A DNA stretch of 7,333 nt from an uncultured Lacticaseibacillus sp. (GTDB lineage Bacteria; Bacillota; Bacilli; Lactobacillales; Lactobacillaceae). The notes beneath the pieces are model-generated. The model did no database searches and was not told the DNA's origin. It saw only the letters and a program-made list of their open reading frames with translations. A program made the position numbers and the translations under genes. The stretch lies in NCBI GenBank assembly GCA_934339215.1, contig CAKRHU010000077.1, positions 1 to 7,333 on the forward strand, read 5' to 3'. Positions 1 to 5,910 of this stretch are shown here, in pieces (position 1 is the first letter of the stretch; each line of letters begins with the position of its first letter).

Positions 1-12
1 CAACTAACCGAT

Positions 13-20
13 GGAGGTGA
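13..20 (+). promoter_or_regulatory. Ribosome binding site of the GntR gene
   Basis: GGAGGTGA is a near-perfect complement to the 16S rRNA 3' end and lies a few bases before the ATG at 25. It fixes that start. The octamer AACCGATG occurs on both sides of it (6-13 and 20-27). Confidence 0.8.
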
Positions 21-24
21 ACCG

Positions 25-390
25 ATGCATTTTGATGCCGATAGTGTGGTGCCCTTGTTTCAACAAGTTGCCGAGCAACTCCAAGCCGGCATTTTAAGCG
101 GGGCGTTCAAAGATAATGAGCAAGTGCCGTCGACGACTGCCATGGCGCGGCAGTATCAACTCAACCCCGCCACAGTCTTGAAAGGGATGAATGTGCTGGT
201 GGATGCGGGATTGATCAAAAAAAAGCGCGGGATCGGGATGTTCGTGTGCGACGGGGCGACGGCGAAACTGCAACAATTGGCTATCGCTGATTTTGGCGAC
301 ACGTTAAAACCAGTGATCCAAGCGGCTAAAGCGTTGGGGATGGATAAACAGGCGCTGCTTGCAGCAATCGATAAGGGGTGGGACAAATGA
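25..390 (+). CDS. GntR family transcriptional regulator, YtrA subfamily
   Basis: A 121-residue DNA-binding repressor. Residues about 10-75 form the GntR winged helix-turn-helix: a PLFQQVAEQL helix, a VPST turn, a recognition helix around QLNPATVLKGMNVL, and a wing ending in KKRGIGMFV. The remaining 45 residues are too short for a FadR- or HutC-type ligand domain. This is the hallmark of the YtrA subfamily, in which a short helical tail dimerises. Such regulators usually sit first in an ABC exporter operon and repress it, which fits the layout here. The ATG at 25 is preceded by a strong Shine-Dalgarno sequence (GGAGGTGA, 13-20). Its stop codon overlaps the start of the ATPase gene (ATGA, 387-390), so translation is probably coupled. 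The promoter and operator lie before the window. Family assignment is firm; the inducing signal is unknown. Confidence 0.93.
   Translation: MHFDADSVVPLFQQVAEQLQAGILSGAFKDNEQVPSTTAMARQYQLNPATVLKGMNVLVDAGLIKKKRGIGMFVCDGATAKLQQLAIADFGDTLKPVIQAAKALGMDKQALLAAIDKGWDK
373..378 (+). promoter_or_regulatory. Ribosome binding site deciding the ATPase start at 387
   Basis: AAGGGG lies 8 bases before ATG 387, inside the end of the GntR gene. It overlaps the alternative GTG at 378 and so cannot serve it, which favours 387. Confidence 0.6.
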
Positions 391-1259
391 GTACGATCAC
401 AATTTCTGGGGTGCAAAAAAAATATCATCAAACGCCGGTGTTAAAAGCCGTCAACTTGACGATACAGCCCAATCAAATCTACGGCTTGCTTGGACGCAAC
501 GGTGTCGGGAAAAGCACGTTAATGCGTATCATTGCCAACCGCACGCGCATCAAAGTTGGTACGGTGACCTTAGATGGTGAGTCTGTATTTGAAAATGAAC
601 ACGCGCAAAATCGTATTTACTTGATGAGTACCGCCAAGCTATTGCCGCAAGAAGAAAAAGTCTTCAAACTTTTCAAGTTGATCAAAACCATGTATGGCGA
701 TTTTGATGATGCGTATGCCGAGCACTTGGCGGAAGCTTTTGAGTTGGATACGCATAGTAAATTGCGGAAGTTGTCGACTGGTTATCAAACCATTGCCAAC
801 TTGATCATTGCGTTGTGCGTGCCTTGTGACTTTATTTTCTTGGATGAACCTGTATTAGGATTAGATGCCAATCATCGTGAATTGTTTTATCAAGAATTAG
901 CCGAGACGTTCTCCTCAAAACCACGGACTTTTGTGATCGCGACGCATTTGATTGAAGAAGTGTCTGGGTTATTGAATCATGTGTTTGTGATCGCAGATGG
1001 AAAAGTCTCGTTAGACGAAGACGTGGAAGTTTTGCAACAGCGTGGCCGGCAGATATCAGGGCCAGCGGCGTTAGTACAAGATTATTTGCAAGGCGTACCT
1101 GTTTTACATACCACGCGCCTTGGCGGGATGATGACCGCTTATTGTTTGCAGACGCCGTTGGAACGTCCGTTACCAGCGGGGGTGAGCCTTGATGGGATGA
1201 ACTTACAGCGCTTGTTTATTGAGGTGACGAGAAAGCCTGGTGGCCGAGATGAAATATAG
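387..1259 (+). CDS. ABC transporter ATP-binding protein, YtrB/BcrA-like exporter ATPase
   Basis: A 290-residue cytoplasmic ATPase that would power the two membrane proteins encoded next. Counting from the ATG at 387, Walker A is GRNGVGKST (36-44), the signature is LSTGYQ (129-134), Walker B is FIFLDEP (149-155), the D-loop is GLDA (158-161) and the switch histidine is in IATHLIEEV (H187). The signature departs from LSGGQ: the second position is Thr, as is often seen in ATPases next to YtrA-type regulators. No glutamine stands at the expected Q-loop position; the stretch reads RIYLMSTAKLL. A tail of about 80 residues follows the nucleotide-binding domain. I chose the ATG at 387 over the in-frame GTG at 378 because AAGGGG (373-378) is well spaced for 387 and would overlap the GTG. 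The ATG overlaps the GntR stop. The exported substrate cannot be told; antimicrobial peptides or envelope compounds are an inference from the family. Confidence 0.9.
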   Translation: MSTITISGVQKKYHQTPVLKAVNLTIQPNQIYGLLGRNGVGKSTLMRIIANRTRIKVGTVTLDGESVFENEHAQNRIYLMSTAKLLPQEEKVFKLFKLIKTMYGDFDDAYAEHLAEAFELDTHSKLRKLSTGYQTIANLIIALCVPCDFIFLDEPVLGLDANHRELFYQELAETFSSKPRTFVIATHLIEEVSGLLNHVFVIADGKVSLDEDVEVLQQRGRQISGPAALVQDYLQGVPVLHTTRLGGMMTAYCLQTPLERPLPAGVSLDGMNLQRLFIEVTRKPGGRDEI

Positions 1260-1947
1260 CCGATTATTAAAAGCGACCGCGCCATCAACGCTACTGTCTT
1301 GTGGTGCCGCAGCCCTCGCATTATTGGTTGTAGAGATTGCCTTTCCGTTATGGGAAGATCCAACCGAAAAAATCACCGTCAGCTGGGTAATGTTGGCCAT
1401 GTTGTTAGGTTGGGTCGCTGGTCTCATGATGTGTCAACAAGTGTTAGGCGTCGGGTTTGCTACTGGGACCAGTCGCAAAACCATGATTTTGACGCAATGG
1501 ACGCATGGCATCGTGATTGCCTTAGGATTTAGTGCATTTGCTTTGATTGCTCAACGGATTTTAGTGAACAGTCCTTTGAAATTAACCAATCAAATGACGA
1601 ATTTCCCGCACTTCATGCAAGTTGGTGGGATGATCAGTTCATTTTTCTTTTTAACTTTAGTCAGCTTAGTTTGTGTGGTAATCGGTAGTTTGGCTGGGGC
1701 GAGTTTTATCTACTTGCCAACTAAGGTGATTGTACCGATAACTTTGGTAGCAATCATCACGGTCATGCCAACGTTGGTGGTCATTGGCTTTGTCGGGGTG
1801 TTCGGGGCGCAGCAGTTGTGGCCTGGGGTGTTGAATCATTCTTGGGTGTGGTTGGTAAGTTTGTCAGGATTGACGGGATTGTTGGCTCTTGCGCATTATT
1901 TGGTTTACCAACACCTCGATGCCCCGGAACAAATCAGGAGGCGCTAA
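1249..1947 (+). CDS. ABC-2-like membrane protein, first half of the GntR-operon exporter
   Basis: A hydrophobic protein of 232 residues with about six predicted membrane helices. By eye, counting from the ATG, they are near residues 12-34, 45-67, 82-102, 125-152, 160-187 and 200-219. It has no signal peptide or enzymatic motif. Position after a YtrB-like ATPase and before a second protein of the same design marks it as a permease subunit. A cytoplasmic-loop motif GTSRKTM after helix 2 matches GVSRRHI in the next gene, so the two probably arose by duplication and form a heterodimer. The start is uncertain. An in-frame GTG at 1240 would add three residues, and neither start has a well-placed ribosome binding site. 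I prefer ATG 1249 because it yields an MK start like the paralogue. The gene overlaps the end of the ATPase gene, which suggests translational coupling. Confidence 0.8.
   Translation: MKYSRLLKATAPSTLLSCGAAALALLVVEIAFPLWEDPTEKITVSWVMLAMLLGWVAGLMMCQQVLGVGFATGTSRKTMILTQWTHGIVIALGFSAFALIAQRILVNSPLKLTNQMTNFPHFMQVGGMISSFFFLTLVSLVCVVIGSLAGASFIYLPTKVIVPITLVAIITVMPTLVVIGFVGVFGAQQLWPGVLNHSWVWLVSLSGLTGLLALAHYLVYQHLDAPEQIRRR
1936..1941 (+). promoter_or_regulatory. Ribosome binding site fixing the start at 1947
   Basis: A perfect AGGAGG, 5 bases before ATG 1947. It rules out the longer upstream reading frame that starts at 1818. Confidence 0.75.
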
Positions 1948-2615
1948 TGAAAAATCAAGTGATTTTCCGCCGCTTATTAAAAGGCATCGGCTTGCCACTC
2001 GTGTGTTTTTGGGCAGGCATGATCGCACTTTGGCTGATAAGTGTATTGGTATTTCGGATGGTTGGGTTTCAGGCAAATTTTGGCCCGATGCCGATCGGGA
2101 TCTGGTTGACAATATTTACGGGTCTAGCCTATTTCAATACTGAGCCGGCCTTTGATTTGGCAATGCAAACAGGCGTTTCACGCCGACACATTTTCGGTGA
2201 TTTCATGCTGATCTGGTCAGGCTGTACGTTATTAACTGCAGTGATTTTAGGCTTGTGGTCGTTGATTGCCCCGATGCCTCACTTATTGATTCAAGATTTG
2301 GGGTATCACGGTCCGATTGATCAGGTGGTGCTCGCAACCAACGTTTTATTAGTCCTCTTGAGCTTGATGATGGCGGCTTGGGTTGGCATTCTGGCGCGCA
2401 TCGCTTCAATGAAAGTCACTGATGATAATCGCTGGTGGTTTTGGCTAGGATTAATTTTGGTTTTCGTTTGGTTATCGCTATCGAATCGCAGTGCCCAGGT
2501 GACGCAGTGGTTGGCCCAAATCTATTGGGTATGGCCGTTAATCATAGCCGTCGCCTTGTGCGGGTTGCTCATTTATCTCCATCATCAATTTCAAGTGATC
2601 GAACCAAGAAATTAA
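1947..2615 (+). CDS. ABC-2-like membrane protein, second half of the GntR-operon exporter
   Basis: A 222-residue membrane protein with about six predicted helices, near residues 15-37, 47-65, 86-108, 128-150, 160-180 and 188-212. It probably pairs with the preceding membrane protein: both begin with a short basic stretch containing RLLK and both carry a TG-x-SR-basic motif after the second helix (TGVSRRHIF here). The start is the ATG at 1947, which overlaps the previous stop codon as TAATG and sits 5 bases after a perfect AGGAGG (1936-1941). A longer in-frame reading from 1818 would run inside the preceding gene and has no such site. The gene ends inside the 5' arm of a terminator. No substrate-specific motif is visible. 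The permease role is inferred from topology and operon context. Confidence 0.8.
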   Translation: MKNQVIFRRLLKGIGLPLVCFWAGMIALWLISVLVFRMVGFQANFGPMPIGIWLTIFTGLAYFNTEPAFDLAMQTGVSRRHIFGDFMLIWSGCTLLTAVILGLWSLIAPMPHLLIQDLGYHGPIDQVVLATNVLLVLLSLMMAAWVGILARIASMKVTDDNRWWFWLGLILVFVWLSLSNRSAQVTQWLAQIYWVWPLIIAVALCGLLIYLHHQFQVIEPRN

Positions 2616-2648
2616 ACTAGTTCGCCAAGTGGTGAGCTAGTTTTTTTT
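2614..2648 (+). terminator. Intrinsic terminator of the GntR/ABC operon
   Basis: The arms 2614-2626 (AAACTAGTTCGCC) and 2631-2643 (GGTGAGCTAGTTT) pair over 13 positions, two of them G-U wobbles, around an AAGT loop. An unbroken T run follows to 2648. The stop codon of the last gene overlaps the 5' arm. It separates the first exporter operon from the second. Confidence 0.9.
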
Positions 2649-2662
2649 GCTCAAAAATAAAA

Positions 2663-2678
2663 ATGAGTTGACACTCAC
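2663..2678 (+). promoter_or_regulatory. Candidate repressor operator 1, over the -35 box
   Basis: The palindrome ATGAGTTGACACTCAC has the form (A/G)TGAGT-N5-CTCAC. Symmetry extends outwards to 2661-2680, with AA at one end and TT at the other and only one mismatch per arm. It covers the whole -35 hexamer, so a bound dimer would block RNA polymerase. The TetR protein encoded at the end of the operon is the likely ligand; that link is an inference. Confidence 0.65.
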
Positions 2679-2696
2679 TTACAAGCGACTTACACT
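2668..2696 (+). promoter_or_regulatory. Sigma-A promoter of the TetR-controlled ABC operon
   Basis: A consensus -35 box TTGACA (2668-2673), a 17-base spacer and a -10 box TACACT (2691-2696). Transcription is predicted to begin near 2703. It lies 20 bases after the preceding terminator, so this operon is transcribed independently of the GntR operon. Confidence 0.85.
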
Positions 2697-2707
2697 TAGT
2701 TCTGCAA

Positions 2708-2723
2708 GTGAGTAATAGCTCAC
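2708..2723 (+). promoter_or_regulatory. Candidate repressor operator 2, just after the transcription start
   Basis: GTGAGTAATAGCTCAC has the same geometry and half-sites as the palindrome at 2663-2678; the two match at 10 of 16 positions, nearly all in the arms. The centres are 45 bp apart. It lies at about +6 to +21, where a bound repressor would also stop initiation. Confidence 0.6.
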
Positions 2724-2727
2724 CGAG

Positions 2728-2735
2728 AGAGGCGG
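2728..2735 (+). promoter_or_regulatory. Ribosome binding site deciding the ATPase start at 2744
   Basis: AGAGGCGG, about 8 bases before ATG 2744. It is a moderate match to the Shine-Dalgarno consensus and supports 2744 over the GTG at 2708. Confidence 0.55.
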
Positions 2736-2743
2736 CATTCAAA

Positions 2744-3466
2744 ATGGTAGACTTATTGATCGATTTAAAACATCTGCAGAAAAAATTCGGGAAAGAAACC
2801 GTGTTAAAAGACGTGACTTTACAAGTGGCCAAAGGCGAGCTCTTAGGCTTGATTGGGCCTAGTGGGGCCGGCAAGTCCACCGTGATCAAAACGGCTTTAG
2901 GCATGGAAGTCGCAGATGGTGGGCAAGCGCTAGTGCTCAACACCAAAATGCCCAATCGGCAATTGCTTGGGCGCATCGGCTACATGGCACAAGATGATGC
3001 GTTATATGAAGCACTCAGCGCTGAAGAAAATTTACGTTTCTTCGGGCGGATGAAAGGCGTCGACAAAACCCAAATGGCCGAACAAATTGCGCATGTCGCG
3101 CAAGTGGTTGATTTGACCCCAGATTTGAAAAAGACGGTTTCCGGTTATTCCGGCGGGATGAAGCGCCGATTATCTTTAGCGATCGCGTTGCTCGGTGATC
3201 CTGAATTATTGATTTTAGATGAACCGACTGTCGGCATCGACCCGGCACTGCGCCGCAAGATTTGGAAAGAGTTACACGGATTGCGTGATGCGGGACGCGG
3301 CGTATTGATCACAACGCATGTGATGGATGAAGCCGAGCTGGTCGATAATGTCGCTTTGTTGTTAGGCGGGCAAGTGATGGCGTACGGCGCACCAGGGATG
3401 CTTGAAGCGCAATACAACGTCAAAACCATCGAACAAGTCTTTTTGAAAGCGGAGGGGGTGGTATAA
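2744..3466 (+). CDS. ABC transporter ATP-binding protein, DrrA/CcmA-type (ABC-2 exporter)
   Basis: A 240-residue ATPase that energises the ABC-2 permease encoded one base downstream. Counting from ATG 2744, all motifs are canonical: Walker A GPSGAGKST (38-46), Q-loop glutamine in YMAQDD (Q83), signature SGGMKRR (136-142), Walker B LLILDEP (155-161), D-loop GIDP (164-167) and the switch histidine in LITTHVMDEAE (H192). This is the COG1131 pattern of drug, lantibiotic and envelope-compound exporters. I chose ATG 2744 because the in-frame GTG at 2708 lies only about 5 bases after the predicted transcription start, falls inside an operator-like palindrome and has no ribosome binding site. The gene is the first of a three-gene operon with its own promoter. 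The substrate is unknown. Confidence 0.93.
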   Translation: MVDLLIDLKHLQKKFGKETVLKDVTLQVAKGELLGLIGPSGAGKSTVIKTALGMEVADGGQALVLNTKMPNRQLLGRIGYMAQDDALYEALSAEENLRFFGRMKGVDKTQMAEQIAHVAQVVDLTPDLKKTVSGYSGGMKRRLSLAIALLGDPELLILDEPTVGIDPALRRKIWKELHGLRDAGRGVLITTHVMDEAELVDNVALLLGGQVMAYGAPGMLEAQYNVKTIEQVFLKAEGVV

Positions 3467-3467
3467 T

Positions 3468-4619
3468 ATGCGATCAATTTATATTGCACGACGGGTCATC
3501 AGCGAACTGATCCGCGACAAGCGTACGTTAGCCATGATGTTTGTAGCGCCAGTCTTGATCATGTTTTTAATGAAGCTGATTTTCACGCAAAGTGCCACGA
3601 CTAGCGTAACTGTTGCGACAGTCAGCGTGGATGGTAACATTCGCTCGGCGTTAAATGATGTGAAGCATGTTGCCGTTGAAAAGAAAGCCTCTAACAAAAC
3701 GGCGAAACAAGCGCTGAAAGACCAAAAAGTTGACGCCATCGTGCATCAAACTAGCGATAATCACTACACGGTGACTTATGCCAATACGGATGCGACCAAG
3801 ACGACATTAGTGAAGGCCGGTTTTAAAGCAGCTTTAGCGCAAGTAGGCGTCAAGCAACTCAAACAAACCACGGTGAAGTTGAGTCAAACGGTAACGCAAA
3901 TGGCGACCACGATTCAAAAAGTCGCCCCACAAGCGGCTGGGAACCTCACGATGCCTACGCAAAAGAAGCAAGCATCGACCAAAATCACCAACAAGTACAA
4001 CTATGGGGATAAAAATACCGGCTTTTTCAACAAAATCGTACCGATCTTAATGGGCTTTTTCGTGTTCTTCTTTGTCTTCTTGATTTCAGGGATGGCGTTG
4101 CTTAAAGAACGCACCACTGGCACCTTGGATCGCTTGTTAGCCACGCCAGTACGTCGAGGTGAAATCGTCTTAGGTTACATGATGAGTTACGGCATTTTAG
4201 CCTTGATTCAAACCGTGATTATCGTGTTATGCACGGTTAGCTTTATGGGCGTTGAAATCACTGGGACGCTAGGTGCGGTGATGGTGATCAACTTCTTATT
4301 AGCCTTAGTGGCATTAGCTTTTGGGATTTTAATGTCGACCATGGCCCAATCCGAATTTCAAATGATGCAGTTTATTCCGATCATTGTGATCCCACAAGTG
4401 TTCTTCTCAGGGATCGTGCCGCTGGATTCTTTGGCCAACTGGGTCAAAGACATTTCCTACATTTTGCCGTTAACTTATGCTGGCAATGCGATGACGCAGA
4501 TCATTATGTATGGGACGAAATTGACCAGCTTAGGCTTAGATATCGGTGTCTTGTTGCTGTTTTTGGCGGTGTTGACCGCGTTGAACGTCCGCGGCATGCG
4601 CCGTTATCGGAAGGTTTAA
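3468..4619 (+). CDS. ABC-2 family transporter permease
   Basis: A 383-residue membrane protein forming the channel half of the exporter. One helix near residues 20-40 is followed by a large extracytoplasmic domain (about 41-187) rich in Lys, Thr and Gln. Five more helices follow near 188-212, 234-258, 265-291, 302-320 and 355-374. Family landmarks are the cytoplasmic stretch KERTTGTLDRLLATPVRR (213-230) and the SGIVPLDSLANWV...LPLTYA region (314-337), as in ABC2_membrane_3/YhgE-like permeases. The start at ATG 3468 lies just after GGAGGGGGTG (3451-3460) and one base after the ATPase stop, so the two genes are coupled. The domain between helices 1 and 2 probably contacts substrate or cell wall outside the membrane, by analogy with the family. 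The permease call is firm; what it exports is not visible. Confidence 0.92.
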   Translation: MRSIYIARRVISELIRDKRTLAMMFVAPVLIMFLMKLIFTQSATTSVTVATVSVDGNIRSALNDVKHVAVEKKASNKTAKQALKDQKVDAIVHQTSDNHYTVTYANTDATKTTLVKAGFKAALAQVGVKQLKQTTVKLSQTVTQMATTIQKVAPQAAGNLTMPTQKKQASTKITNKYNYGDKNTGFFNKIVPILMGFFVFFFVFLISGMALLKERTTGTLDRLLATPVRRGEIVLGYMMSYGILALIQTVIIVLCTVSFMGVEITGTLGAVMVINFLLALVALAFGILMSTMAQSEFQMMQFIPIIVIPQVFFSGIVPLDSLANWVKDISYILPLTYAGNAMTQIIMYGTKLTSLGLDIGVLLLFLAVLTALNVRGMRRYRKV

Positions 4620-4622
4620 GCC

Positions 4623-5272
4623 ATGGCGGTGCATCAAGTCGAAACCTTATTTGCGGCGTATTTGGAAAAGGCGGACTTATCCAATAAGCAAAAGGCAGTG
4701 TTATCAGCGTGTTTGAGTTTATTTTCCGAGCAGGGTTTTGAGCGCACCTCAACAGCAGCCATTTCCAGGCGTGCCGGCGTATCAGAAGGCACAGTGTATA
4801 AGCATTTCAAATCTAAAACGGAATTATTGGATGCCTTGTTAGAACCGTTAAGTCACCGCGTGGTTCCGCAAGCGGCTTCAGAGTTTATCGATGAAGTGCA
4901 TCCAGAGCAGTTCGAACACTTAGAAGACCTGTTGCGCTTTGTGATTCATGACCGTTTGGCCTTTGCTATCAACAATCGCGCGGTCATTCGGGTGTTTGCG
5001 CAAGAAGTGTTTGTGCGTAGCGACTTGTTGCAAGCTGGCGTGAATGCGATTTTTGGTCAATTTGCACTAGGCTTTGCAGCGCGATTCAACATTTTCAAGC
5101 GACGCATGAATTGGTCGACTGGTCATCACTGCGATTGTTGCGCACCATTGCTGGCAGTATTGTCGGCTACGTGTTACCAGTGGTGATGATGCCTGATGGG
5201 ACCTATCCTTTCAATATCGATCAAGCCACAGATGAATTAGTAGAAAGCCTGTTGAAAACCTTGACGCCATAA
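4623..5272 (+). pseudogene. TetR/AcrR family transcriptional regulator, frameshifted in the C-terminal domain
   Basis: Probable repressor of its own operon. The N-terminal half is intact: a TetR helix-turn-helix at residues 42-64 (TSTAAISRRAGVSEGTVYKHF, followed by KSKTELL). The start at ATG 4623 has GGAAGG (4609-4614) at good spacing. The frame opened at 4623 closes at 5186 as a 187-residue protein whose last 28 residues (KRRMNWSTGHHCDCC and on) do not resemble a TetR tail. The expected tail appears in the -1 frame, beginning QATHELVDWSSLRLL, containing GSIVGYVLPVV and ending VESLLKTLTP at the TAA at 5270-5272. Restoring one T in the run at 5092-5095 would join the frames into 216 residues, a normal length for the family. 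The lost part holds the final helices that normally form the dimer, so the truncated product may be inactive. A sequencing error or, less likely, a -1 ribosomal slip is also possible. Confidence 0.82.
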
Positions 5273-5307
5273 AAAAGGCATCCTCCAAAAAATGGGAGAT
5301 GCCTTTT
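5273..5307. terminator. Bidirectional intrinsic terminator between the TetR and GNAT genes
   Basis: AAAAGGCATC (5273-5282) pairs with GATGCCTTTT (5298-5307), with a few more inner pairs between the CTCC and GGGA stretches. The A run on the left (5271-5276) and the T run on the right provide U tracts for both directions. It serves the + strand exporter operon and the - strand acetyltransferase, which converge here. Confidence 0.88.
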
Positions 5308-5310
5308 GCG

Positions 5311-5829
5311 TTAATTGAGGTTAAATTCAGGCGCGTACTTTAATTTGCCGGATACTTTGGCCAAGGCGCCTTCAAACAGCGGCTTGATCAAGAAGTATTC
5401 TGCGGGGATGCCAGCGGGTGGGGTGATGTTGTAATCACTGGCGGGCTGATACCCGAAGCGACCGTAATAAGCAGGATCACCTAAAATACTGATGGCTCGG
5501 CGCATATCTTCGCCAGCAGTCACTTCCAAATAAGTGATCAAGGCACTGCCGACGCCTTGTTTTTGGAAGTCTGGCAAAACCGCTAATGGCGCTAAAACAA
5601 AAATTGGGGTGTTACCAACCATCGCTTGGCTCAACATGGCATGGCCGATCACTTGATCGTCAACGTTTAACGCGATGGCGTCGTATTCTGAATGATAATC
5701 ATTGCTGTCGCGCAGCCGGGAGATCAATTGAAATTCATCACCGTCACTGTGTTCGGCAGCGGCAAAAGCTTGTTTGACCACTTGAATACTGTCTTGGATG
5801 TATTTGGCTTGAATCGGTTCAATGCGCAT
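5311..5829 (-). CDS. GNAT family N-acetyltransferase (YhbS-like, COG3153)
   Basis: A 172-residue cytosolic acetyltransferase using acetyl-CoA. Motif A is clear: PLAVLPDFQKQGVGSALI (81-98) contains the Q-x-x-G-x-G pyrophosphate-binding turn (Q89 to G94). A second landmark is LGDPAYYGRFGY (116-127), which is typical of YhbS-like proteins. The substrate is unknown; members act on small amines, tRNA or proteins. I chose the ATG at 5829 because AAGGAG (5839-5844 on this strand) precedes it at good spacing. The longer frame back to 5910 would start inside the upstream terminator and its extra residues have no family character. The gene is monocistronic, with its own promoter and the shared terminator at 5273-5307. 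Nothing ties it to the exporters except position. Confidence 0.9.
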   Translation of the reverse strand: MRIEPIQAKYIQDSIQVVKQAFAAAEHSDGDEFQLISRLRDSNDYHSEYDAIALNVDDQVIGHAMLSQAMVGNTPIFVLAPLAVLPDFQKQGVGSALITYLEVTAGEDMRRAISILGDPAYYGRFGYQPASDYNITPPAGIPAEYFLIKPLFEGALAKVSGKLKYAPEFNLN

Positions 5830-5838
5830 GTTGAAAGA

Positions 5839-5844
5839 CTCCTT
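5839..5844 (-). promoter_or_regulatory. Ribosome binding site deciding the GNAT start at 5829
   Basis: AAGGAG on the - strand, 9 bases before ATG 5829. It rules out the longer frame starting at 5910. Confidence 0.75.
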
Positions 5845-5860
5845 TTTAATCGATAGGTTT

Positions 5861-5869
5861 ATTGTAACA
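5861..5869 (-). promoter_or_regulatory. Extended -10 promoter of the GNAT gene
   Basis: On the - strand the sequence reads TGTTACAAT: a TACAAT -10 box (5861-5866) with an upstream TG, the extended -10 signature. No convincing -35 box lies 17 bases upstream, where the preceding terminator hairpin sits. Transcription would start near 5854 and leave a short leader. Confidence 0.55.
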
Positions 5870-5872
5870 CGC

Positions 5873-5904
5873 AAAAACCGAGTCGGATGCGCACGACTCG
5901 GTTT
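5873..5904 (-). terminator. Intrinsic terminator of the amino acid transporter operon
   Basis: A perfect 11-bp stem (5875-5885 with 5894-5904) around the 8-base loop GATGCGCA. On the - strand a five-T run follows (5873-5877). It lies just after the solute-binding protein stop codon and ends that operon before the GNAT promoter. Confidence 0.88.
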
Positions 5905-5910
5905 CAACAA

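Noticed and set aside
378..386. GTG at 378 as start of the first ATPase
   Set aside because: The ribosome binding site AAGGGG overlaps it and is correctly spaced for ATG 387.
1818..1946. Longer N-terminus for the second membrane protein, starting at 1818
   Set aside because: It would lie entirely within the preceding gene in another frame. ATG 1947 has a perfect AGGAGG and a TAATG overlap.
2677..2694. Direct repeat ACTTACA with an 11-base period in the promoter spacer
   Set aside because: Only two copies (2677-2683 and 2688-2694), one overlapping the palindromic operator. It could be a helical-phase binding motif but is too short to claim.
2708..2746. GTG at 2708 as start of the second ATPase (12 extra residues)
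   Set aside because: It lies about 5 bases after the predicted transcription start, within an operator-like palindrome and without a ribosome binding site. ATG 2744 has an AGAGGCGG upstream and gives a normal N-terminus.
2617..2976. 119-codon open frame on the - strand
   Set aside because: It runs antisense through the terminator, the promoter and the second ATPase gene, with no family motif. It is a shadow frame.
5830..5910. Extended start of the acetyltransferase at 5910
   Set aside because: The extension covers the promoter and the upstream terminator hairpin. ATG 5829 has AAGGAG and begins the recognisable domain.
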